A stretch of 12,436 bases of DNA from an uncultured Eubacteriales bacterium (GTDB lineage: Bacteria; Bacillota; Clostridia; Oscillospirales; CAG-272). The DNA lies in contig CAKSPL010000018.1 of NCBI GenBank assembly GCA_934481325.1, positions 1 through 12,436 on the forward strand. The letters run 5' to 3'. Position numbers and translations under genes: made by a program. The notes under the pieces were generated by a model. It worked only from the letters and a program-made list of their open reading frames with translations. It was not told where the DNA came from and ran no database searches. Below, piece by piece: positions 6,822 through 12,436 of this stretch; position 1 is the first letter of the stretch, and the number at the start of each line of letters is the position of its first letter.

Positions 6822-7395
6822 TTCTGTTCTTTCTTCGGGTCTTACGGTTTCTTCGTTTTTCATCTGCACGGCGGTATCGCTGGTTCTCGGCATTGCCACC
6901 GCATTCGTTTCGGGCTTTCGCGCCCGCACCACCAAGAGCTTTGCCCTGACGCTTGCCGTTCTCCCGGCGGTAGTACAGGCGGTGATTATGCTGGTCAACG
7001 GCAACCTGGGTGCCGGGGTCGCCGTGGCGGGAGCCTTCTCGCTGGTGCGTTTCCGCTCCGCACCCGGCAACGCAAGGGAGATTGCGGCAATTTTCCTTGC
7101 GATGGCACTGGGGCTTGCCACCGGAATGGGCTATGTGGTGCTGGCGGCGGTGTTTTTCCTGATTGTTGCCGCAGTGTTCCTCCTGCTCACGCTCTGCCGC
7201 TTCGGCGAGAGGAACCCGGGGGAGCGGACGCTGAAAATCACCATTCCGGAAAACCTGGATTACGAGGGCGTTTTTGACGATCTGCTTGCCCGTTATACCA
7301 AGGAATACACACTGGAAAAAGTGAAAACCACCAATATGGGGTCGCTTTTTGAATTGCACTACCGGGTAACCTTCAAGGATGCGGGCGTGCCGTAG
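6814..7395 (+). CDS. DUF4956-family membrane protein, interrupted by in-frame TAG
   Basis: 193 residues to the TAG. It starts at GTG 6814, eight bases inside the VTC gene, with AAAGGAGG nine bases upstream. About four hydrophobic segments are seen (residues 11-33, 43-63, 91-108, 109-127), then a soluble C-terminal domain of about 70 residues. The loop motif GAFSLVRFRSAPG (73-85) is characteristic of DUF4956 proteins, which commonly sit beside VTC-domain genes. Function is unknown; by analogy with yeast VTC, where membrane helices accompany the catalytic domain, it may be the membrane partner or channel of the VTC protein (inference). After TAG at 7393-7395 the same frame continues for 26 codons that look like the normal family ending, so the protein is probably truncated, read through, or the base is an error. 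Confidence 0.82.
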   Translation: MLNSVLSSGLTVSSFFICTAVSLVLGIATAFVSGFRARTTKSFALTLAVLPAVVQAVIMLVNGNLGAGVAVAGAFSLVRFRSAPGNAREIAAIFLAMALGLATGMGYVVLAAVFFLIVAAVFLLLTLCRFGERNPGERTLKITIPENLDYEGVFDDLLARYTKEYTLEKVKTTNMGSLFELHYRVTFKDAGVP

Positions 7396-7476
7396 GCGTT
7401 TCTGGACGAGCTTCGCTGCCGCAACGGCAACCTTTCCGTTGTGTGCGGGAGAGAAACCGAAAAGGACGCCCTGTAA
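7396..7476 (+). other. Orphaned C-terminal coding remnant of the DUF4956 gene
   Basis: Directly after the in-frame TAG the frame reads AFLDELRCRNGNL and on to a TAA at 7474-7476, 26 codons in all. The LRCRNGN block looks like the end of intact DUF4956 proteins, and adding it gives about 220 residues. No ribosome binding site or start codon would allow separate translation. Confidence 0.75.
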
Positions 7477-7481
7477 AAGGC

Positions 7482-7510
7482 TTGATTTTCGGCACGCAAT
7501 GCGGTATACT
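7482..7510 (+). promoter_or_regulatory. Internal promoter before the two-component genes
   Basis: TTGATT (7482-7487) and TATACT (7505-7510) are separated by 17 bases, four and five matches to consensus. It would give the regulator and kinase genes basal expression independent of the upstream VTC promoter, with a leader of about 15 bases carrying the AAGGGGGG ribosome binding site. Confidence 0.55.
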
Positions 7511-7530
7511 GAGAAAAAAGGGGGGATACG

Positions 7531-8205
7531 ATGCGTTTGCTGATTGCGGAGGATGAGCCGGATCTTGCCGAAGCTCTCTGCGCGCTGTTTGAGAAAAACC
7601 ATTTCGCGGCAGAAGCGGTACACGACGGCATTTCGGCACTGGAATATGCCACCGCCGGGGACTATGATGCAATCATCCTGGACGTGATGATGCCGGGGAT
7701 GAACGGCGTGGAGGTGTTGCAAAAGCTCCGTGCGGCAGGGGTCAAAACCCCGGTGATGATGCTGACCGCCAAGGGGGAAAAGGACGACCGCATCACCGGC
7801 TTCAACGCCGGGGCGGATGATTACCTGCCCAAGCCCTTTGCCCCGGATGAACTGATCTGCCGGGTGCGCGCGATGCTGCGCCGCGGGAGCGATTACACCC
7901 CGGACGTGCTTTGCTTCGGCGATCTTTCCCTGGATCCCGCCGGGGGTGTGTTGGACTGTGCCGGCAGGCAGGTGCGCCTTAGCGGCAAGGAATTACAGGT
8001 GATGGGGCTGTTTATGCGTTCCCCGCGCGTGGTGTTTTCCGCGGAACGGATTATGGAGCGCGTTTGGGGCTATGAGAGCGAATCGGAGATCAACGTGGTA
8101 TGGGTTCATATCTCCAATCTCCGCAAAAAGCTGAAATCCGTCGGCTCCCGCGTGACGATTGATGCCAACCGGGGGCTTGGCTATGTATTGGGGGAAAACC
8201 GATGA
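7531..8205 (+). CDS. OmpR/PhoB-family response regulator
   Basis: 224 residues. The receiver domain (1-120) has the acidic pair E7-D8, phosphoacceptor D51 in IILDVMMPGMNG, T79 in MLTA and K101 in LPKPF, so it should be phosphorylated normally. The C-terminal winged helix (about 127-222) ends in NVVWVHISNLRKKL and DANRGLGYVL, the family signature. AAGGGGGG precedes the ATG by five bases. The stop TGA overlaps the kinase ATG by four bases, so the pair is translationally coupled. OmpR-type winged helices bind tandem repeats spaced 11 bp, exactly what flanks 5967-6046; autoregulation and control of the lipoprotein are inferred. Overall similarity is to CiaR/VanR-like regulators, but no specific ortholog is claimed. 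Confidence 0.93.
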   Translation: MRLLIAEDEPDLAEALCALFEKNHFAAEAVHDGISALEYATAGDYDAIILDVMMPGMNGVEVLQKLRAAGVKTPVMMLTAKGEKDDRITGFNAGADDYLPKPFAPDELICRVRAMLRRGSDYTPDVLCFGDLSLDPAGGVLDCAGRQVRLSGKELQVMGLFMRSPRVVFSAERIMERVWGYESESEINVVWVHISNLRKKLKSVGSRVTIDANRGLGYVLGENR

Positions 8206-9560
8206 TCCGGAAATTGCGTGCGCGGTTTATCCGCATTGCCACCTTCTCTGCCGCGGCGGTATTGCTGTTGCTTTGCCTCATCGTCAACACGGCACATTTC
8301 GTCACGGTGAACAACGGATTGTGCGAAATGCTTTCGCTGATTGCCGGAAATCGCGGGCGGGTGCCGGGCAGTCCTGCCGAGGAAAACGGCAATATCCCCC
8401 CGGACGGTATGCAAAATACGCCAAACGGCACGGAAATCGGCGGCGACAATCCGCCCCCGGACGAAACGCAACCGCGCGACACCGCACCGACCGGCGGAAG
8501 CGGCACCGGCAAGCCACAGCCGCCGAACAATGACAAAAACCACCGTTTCAACGCCGAAACGCCCTATTCCACCCGCTATTTTGTGTTGCGCTTCACGGCG
8601 GACGGCACGATGACGGGCTCCGATCTTCGGAACATTGCCGCCGTCACAGAGGACGACACCGAGGGGTATCTTGAAATTGCCCTGCGCCACGGAGCGGGCT
8701 ACGGATTTACCAAAGGCTATAAATATCTGGTCACCGAGGGTGAAAACGGGGAGTGGATGGCGGTTTTCCTGGACGATCACGCGGAAATGCGCTCGGTTGC
8801 GGTATTGGGAATCCTCTCTGCCGGTGCGCTGATCGGTTGCGTTCTGTTCGTGTATATTGCCGTACTGCTTTTTTCCCGCAAGGCAATCGAACCCGTGGTG
8901 CGCGCCTCCGAAAAGCAAAAGCAGTTCATCACCGACGCGAGTCACGAGCTGAAAACACCGATTACGGTCATTTCCACCAGTCTTTCGGTGCTGGAAATGG
9001 AGGTCGGAAAGCAAAAATGGATTGACAAAGCGCGCACACAGACCGAAAAGCTGACCGAGCTGGTGGAGGAGCTGGTCACGCTTTCCAGGCTGGACGAGGA
9101 ACAGCCCCCCTCCCGCTTTGCCGATTTTGCCCTGAGCAACGCAGTGGAGGAGGTGGCGGAATCCTTCCGTGATCTTGCCGCCGCAAAAGGACACGAATTG
9201 CAGTCGGACATCGAGCCGGACATCCGCTATCACGGGGATGAATATGCCATCCGGCGGTTGGTTTCGGTTCTGCTGGACAACGCCGTAAAATATTCGGCAC
9301 CCGGTGCGCCGATTTTCCTTTCGCTTGCCAAAACCAAAAAAGGCGTGACCCTGTGTGAAAAAAATGCCTTTGAGGGCAAGCTACCCGGTGACCCGAACGC
9401 GCTGTTTGACCGCTTTTATCGTGCCGACCCCGCACGCACCGAAAAAGGCTTCGGTATCGGGCTTTCCATTGCCCGCGCCGTAGCGGAGGAGCACCGCGGC
9501 AAAATTTCCGCCGCCGTGGAAAACGGCAACGTTGCCGTTTTCACGGCACGGCTGAAATAA
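8202..9560 (+). CDS. Membrane sensor histidine kinase
   Basis: 452 residues, cognate partner of the upstream regulator. Membrane helix 1 is about 13-33 and helix 2 about 198-224; between them lies an extracytoplasmic sensor of about 165 residues whose first part (about 51-115) is low-complexity, rich in Pro, Gly, Asn, Asp and Thr, followed by a small folded part (about 118-195). No clear HAMP domain is present; helix 2 leads straight to the H-box FITDASHELKTP with phosphorylated H248. The N-box is VLLDNAVKYS (N360), then LFDRFYRADP and the G2-type GFGIGLSIA (417-425). The usual DxGxG G1 box is missing; LCEKNAFEGKLP stands in its place, so ATP binding may be atypical, though related clostridial kinases seem to share this. 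The gene ends 18 bases before a strong terminator. Confidence 0.9.
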   Translation: MIRKLRARFIRIATFSAAAVLLLLCLIVNTAHFVTVNNGLCEMLSLIAGNRGRVPGSPAEENGNIPPDGMQNTPNGTEIGGDNPPPDETQPRDTAPTGGSGTGKPQPPNNDKNHRFNAETPYSTRYFVLRFTADGTMTGSDLRNIAAVTEDDTEGYLEIALRHGAGYGFTKGYKYLVTEGENGEWMAVFLDDHAEMRSVAVLGILSAGALIGCVLFVYIAVLLFSRKAIEPVVRASEKQKQFITDASHELKTPITVISTSLSVLEMEVGKQKWIDKARTQTEKLTELVEELVTLSRLDEEQPPSRFADFALSNAVEEVAESFRDLAAAKGHELQSDIEPDIRYHGDEYAIRRLVSVLLDNAVKYSAPGAPIFLSLAKTKKGVTLCEKNAFEGKLPGDPNALFDRFYRADPARTEKGFGIGLSIARAVAEEHRGKISAAVENGNVAVFTARLK

Positions 9561-9577
9561 GCTACCGGACGTAAAAG

Positions 9578-9610
9578 CCCGGCAGACCTTTCCGGTCTGC
9601 CGGGTTTTTT
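9578..9610 (+). terminator. Intrinsic terminator of the VTC/two-component gene set
   Basis: CCCGGCAGACC (9578-9588) pairs perfectly with GGTCTGCCGGG (9594-9604) around a five-base loop and is followed by six T (9605-9610). It starts 17 bases past the kinase stop codon. On the other strand the stem is followed by CTTTTACG, a weaker T-run that may help end the convergent GH35 transcript. Confidence 0.95.
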
Positions 9611-9615
9611 GCGAA

Positions 9616-11697
9616 TTACCCCCTGCACGGGATGGAAAAACGGGCATACAGGCGGGCATTTGTCAGCTCCTGCCCCTCTCTCACCGGGAGATCGAAATAC
9701 CGCCCCTCGGTAACCGTCGGACAAACGCGAACAAAAAGCTCCTGCGGGCGATGCACCGAATCCAGTGCCAGCCGGAGCGGAAGCCCCGTGGCAAACCAGT
9801 CGGCTATCAGATGCCCGCACGCGGCATCATCGAAAATCTCCACACGGTCGCCCGCAAAGTCCAGCTCCAGCATCGGCTCGGCATCGCTGTCCGGATAGGA
9901 AATCTCCACGCGCCATACCTCCCCGCTCACACGGGTAATACGGCAATATCCCCCATAACGGTGTGCAAAAAGCGTGAATTTTTCGGGTTCTCCCCGCTCG
10001 CTCCAAACGCTGACTGCGGTGTCCTTTTCAATCTCGGCAATCACCTCGCCGTCCTTCTCATAAAGCACGCAGTCCGCCAAATACAGTCGATTGCCAAAGC
10101 GGTACGCCCTGCGGGAATCCGCTTCACTGAGCGTGACGATTTCGGCACTGCCGGAGGAAAAGCGGTAAACCGGCTCCTCGTCGGTGTAGAAAAACCAACG
10201 CTCCCCCAATGCGCACAACGGCGTGGCGTTGGTGGCTTCCAGTACCGCACGCCCGAGCGGCAACCGATACGGGAGAAAAAGCATATCGTCGTTTTTTACG
10301 GTCACAGGCGGCGTTTCCACCGTGCCGTTCGCCGTTTCCAGCCAAAACACCACGTTCCGGTGTTCCTTCAGCGTCCGTTTTCTCAGATGATTGCTGATGA
10401 TGACAAAGCCGCAATCCCTTTCCGTGTTATGGCGCACCGCAAAGCGCAAGGCTTCCAGGTCTGCGGGGTCGGTGGCACTCTCGGGCGGAATCAGCGTCAC
10501 GCCCGGGGCAAGAATTTCCCCGAAATCCGCCAGCATCAGATGATGGCGGCGGGTGAGATGATAGCTCTCGTGCGGTTCTCCGTTCTCCCGCAGAATTGCC
10601 TGAAAATCATAGGATTTCACCGGCAGGGTATTCGGCGCGCCGACCTTGGCAGATTCCTCCATTGTGGAAAGCATCCCTTCCGGGTTGGTGCCGCCGTGGT
10701 ACATATAATACCCCAGCATAGCCGAGCCGGAGCCGATCATACAAACCGCAATCGCCTCGGTATCCTTGGCGGCAATCACCACGCGCCGGCGCAGGGTTAC
10801 CTGCATCCCGCCCCCCAGCTCTGCCGTGAGATACGGGTAACTGTTGATGTCCACGTCAAAAGCAAAATCGCCGTCGTCTACCTTGAGATCACACCCGATG
10901 GTCGGGTCGTTCATCGGGGGCTGAAACAGAAAATGTGCATTTTCGGGCAGCTCCGTGGTCTTGCTTGACCACGCCGCGTCCGCATACCCGCCGAGTACCG
11001 GCAGGGTTTCCATTTCATTGAGCGTTGCCGTCCCCCACGCGGTTGCGGTATAAAACGGAACAAGAAAGCCGCACTCCTTCGCCATTTCAAGAAGCGTGTG
11101 CATATGCGCCTTGCGCTTTTCCCTGTCCGGCTCCGCATAGGAGCGGTATTCATTCTCAATCTGCACCCCGATCACCGGCCCGCCGTCCCCGAAAAACAGC
11201 CCGTGTACCTGCTTTTCCATCTCCGTAAACCATCGGCGCACATAAAAAAGATAAGTTGGATCGTCGGTTCTGCGGGCAAAATCGCTTTGAAATTGAATCC
11301 AATCCGGAAAGCCGCCGTTCCGGCATTCCCCGTGGCACCAGGGGCCGATACGCAGTATCACGCCAAGCCCCACCTTGCCGCAAAGCTCCACAAACGCGCG
11401 CAGATCCCGTTGTCCCGAAAAATCAAAAACGCCCTTTTCTTCCTCGTGATGAATCCAAAAAATATAAGTGGCAACGATATTCACACCGCCCGCTTTCATT
11501 TTGCGCAGCTCCCGTTCCCAGTCCTCTCGGCGGTAACGCGCAAAATGAAACTCCCCGGAAACCGGAAAGAACGGTTGCCCGTCATAGGTCAGAAAACGCC
11601 CGTTGGCGGCAAGCGTATGTCCTGCCGGGTCGGTGCCGCAAAACGGCAATATCCCCGGGAACGGTGTGTGTTTCGGCAGGTTTATCTCATAAATCAT
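9616..11697 (-). CDS. GH35 beta-galactosidase
   Basis: 693 residues, no signal peptide, so cytoplasmic. The N-terminal TIM barrel has GH35 hallmarks: FPVSGEFHFARYRREDWERE (44-63), the GGVNIVATYIFWIHHEEEKG segment, ILRIGPWCHGECRNGGFPDW (114-133), proposed acid/base E183 in GVQIENEY, proposed nucleophile E293 in LTAELGGGMQ, and YMYHGGTN (331-338). The C-terminal about 300 residues should be beta-sandwich domains as in other bacterial GH35 enzymes. It would release terminal beta-galactose from imported galactosides, such as galactan or arabinogalactan fragments. The start is supported by AGGAGG ten bases upstream, and the ATG overlaps the MATE gene stop by four bases. It is convergent with the kinase gene across the terminator. 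Confidence 0.9.
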   Translation of the reverse strand: MIYEINLPKHTPFPGILPFCGTDPAGHTLAANGRFLTYDGQPFFPVSGEFHFARYRREDWERELRKMKAGGVNIVATYIFWIHHEEEKGVFDFSGQRDLRAFVELCGKVGLGVILRIGPWCHGECRNGGFPDWIQFQSDFARRTDDPTYLFYVRRWFTEMEKQVHGLFFGDGGPVIGVQIENEYRSYAEPDREKRKAHMHTLLEMAKECGFLVPFYTATAWGTATLNEMETLPVLGGYADAAWSSKTTELPENAHFLFQPPMNDPTIGCDLKVDDGDFAFDVDINSYPYLTAELGGGMQVTLRRRVVIAAKDTEAIAVCMIGSGSAMLGYYMYHGGTNPEGMLSTMEESAKVGAPNTLPVKSYDFQAILRENGEPHESYHLTRRHHLMLADFGEILAPGVTLIPPESATDPADLEALRFAVRHNTERDCGFVIISNHLRKRTLKEHRNVVFWLETANGTVETPPVTVKNDDMLFLPYRLPLGRAVLEATNATPLCALGERWFFYTDEEPVYRFSSGSAEIVTLSEADSRRAYRFGNRLYLADCVLYEKDGEVIAEIEKDTAVSVWSERGEPEKFTLFAHRYGGYCRITRVSGEVWRVEISYPDSDAEPMLELDFAGDRVEIFDDAACGHLIADWFATGLPLRLALDSVHRPQELFVRVCPTVTEGRYFDLPVREGQELTNARLYARFSIPCRG

Positions 11698-12436
11698 ACC
11701 GGGATTTCCTCCTGTTTTCCGGCACCGTCCGGCAGTGCCATCTGTTTTCGATAGGCATACAGCAGGTACAGCGAGGTCAGCGTGCGGAAGTGGGCAAACA
11801 CGGTATAAATCCAGATAATGCGGAACACGCAGGAGCCCATTATCACCACCACGGTCGGCACCACGGTTTTACCAAGACCTCGGGAGGCGGCGATGGTGCA
11901 GTCCATAAACGCGGAAATGCAGTAAGAACATGCCATCAGCCGCAGGCGGGCAATCCCCTCCGCAATCACCGCCTCATCCGTGGTGAAAAGGGAAAGAAAC
12001 TGACGCCCGAACAGCAAAAGAAGCACTCCGGCAACGACGGCGGAAGCAAATGCGTACGCCACGCATATCCAATAGCTCTTGATCACGCGTTTTTTGTTTT
12101 TTGCCCCGATGTTCTGCCCCATAAAGGTGGTGCAGGCAAGATAAAATGCCGCCATAATGTCGTAAACCAGGGTATCCGCATTGGCGGCGGCGGAGTTGCC
12201 CTCCACCACCACGGTATCAAACGAGTTGACCGCCGACTGCAAAAACAGATTTGCCACCGCAAAAATCGCGTTCTGCAGCCCTGCGGGAATGCCCAACAGC
12301 AACACGCGCCCGGCAACGGAACGGTCTGTTTTCATTTCCCGGAAGGACAGCGCGTAGTCCTTTTTGCAGACAAACAGCCGAAGCAGAATCAGAAATGCCG
12401 AAATATACTGCGAAATAGCACTGGCAAGTGCCACAC
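11694..12436 (-). CDS. MATE-family multidrug/toxin efflux transporter, 5' end outside window
   Basis: About 247 C-terminal residues are visible; a full MATE protein is about 450, so the N-terminal half lies beyond the right edge and the first visible GTG is not a real start. Several hydrophobic helices are seen, with LGIPAGLQNAIFAVANLFLQ opening the second MATE bundle, FYLACTTFMGQNIGAKN (the G-x-x-x-A-K-N motif typical of the family), and IAASRGLGKTVVP near the C-terminal helices. It should be an ion-driven antiporter in the cytoplasmic membrane. Its stop TGA overlaps the GH35 start by four bases, which indicates one transcript; a functional tie between an efflux pump and a galactosidase is not obvious, and substrate cannot be predicted. 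Confidence 0.88.
   Translation of the reverse strand, partial: VALASAISQYISAFLILLRLFVCKKDYALSFREMKTDRSVAGRVLLLGIPAGLQNAIFAVANLFLQSAVNSFDTVVVEGNSAAANADTLVYDIMAAFYLACTTFMGQNIGAKNKKRVIKSYWICVAYAFASAVVAGVLLLLFGRQFLSLFTTDEAVIAEGIARLRLMACSYCISAFMDCTIAASRGLGKTVVPTVVVIMGSCVFRIIWIYTVFAHFRTLTSLYLLYAYRKQMALPDGAGKQEEIPV

Noticed and set aside
7393..7395. TAG read as pyrrolysine or genome-wide recoding
   Set aside because: araC ends in TAG at its natural C-terminus and no Pyl genes are in view; a simple nonsense mutation is more economical.
7422..7441. CAACGG/CCGTTG inverted repeat before the response regulator
   Set aside because: Only a six-base stem, lies in the former DUF4956 coding frame and has no T-run.
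6559..7722. 387-codon minus-strand open frame
   Set aside because: Runs antisense through VTC, DUF4956 and the response regulator, all well supported; no ribosome binding site or motif.
8181..9233. 350-codon minus-strand open frame opposite the kinase
   Set aside because: Shadow of the histidine kinase gene, which has H, N and G2 boxes in the plus strand.
9751..10968. 405-codon plus-strand open frame opposite GH35
   Set aside because: Antisense to a complete GH35 enzyme with both catalytic glutamates; no plausible start signal.
1..12436. CRISPR arrays, tRNA or rRNA genes, transposase or phage genes
   Set aside because: I saw no regular spacer repeats, no cloverleaf-like tract, no rRNA-like blocks and no transposase or integrase reading frame.

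Overview
The window looks like a fragment of a GC-rich gut-type Clostridia genome (Oscillospirales-like is my guess). The reasons are strong AGGAGG-type Shine-Dalgarno sequences before most genes, a Gram-positive style lipoprotein, AraC and OmpR-type regulators, glycoside hydrolases, and AT-rich islands confined to promoters. The species cannot be named from the sequence.

Region 1 (1-3854) is a sugar-acid module. An AraC-family regulator (3051-3854, +) is divergent from a two-gene operon on the minus strand. That operon encodes a GH2 beta-hexuronidase carrying the uronate-specific N-x-K motif, coupled by a 4-bp stop/start overlap to tagaturonate reductase (uxaB), which runs off the left edge. 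The likely logic is release of a hexuronic acid and its entry into the isomerase/reductase pathway under AraC control.

Region 2 (3824-9610) is the most interesting part. A secreted lipoprotein with a 22-residue-periodic beta-helix resembling the polygalacturonate-binding Cthe_2159 family (3824-5920, -) is divergent from four genes: a VTC/CYTH-type domain protein (6084-6821), a DUF4956-type membrane protein (6814-7395, interrupted by an in-frame TAG), an OmpR-family response regulator (7531-8205) and its histidine kinase (8202-9560). The divergent promoters carry a mirrored pair of 11-bp-period direct repeats, each ending 9 bp upstream of its -10 element. This is the architecture of OmpR-family activation and closely matches the CiaR box TTTAAG-N5-TTTAAG. 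I infer one regulon in which the two-component system drives the surface lipoprotein and the VTC/DUF4956 pair. A strong intrinsic terminator closes the plus-strand genes.

Between the lipoprotein and araC lies a structured segment (about 3855-4141) with a 26-bp perfect palindrome, a 12-bp-stem hairpin and short direct repeats. The lipoprotein frame reads through all of it as a 105-residue tail that looks non-native.

Region 3 (9616-12436, minus strand) holds a GH35 beta-galactosidase coupled by a 4-bp overlap to an upstream MATE-family transporter that runs off the right edge. Hexuronidase, tagaturonate reductase, pectin-binding-like lipoprotein and beta-galactosidase together suggest use of plant pectin/galactan, although host glucuronides cannot be excluded for the GH2 enzyme.
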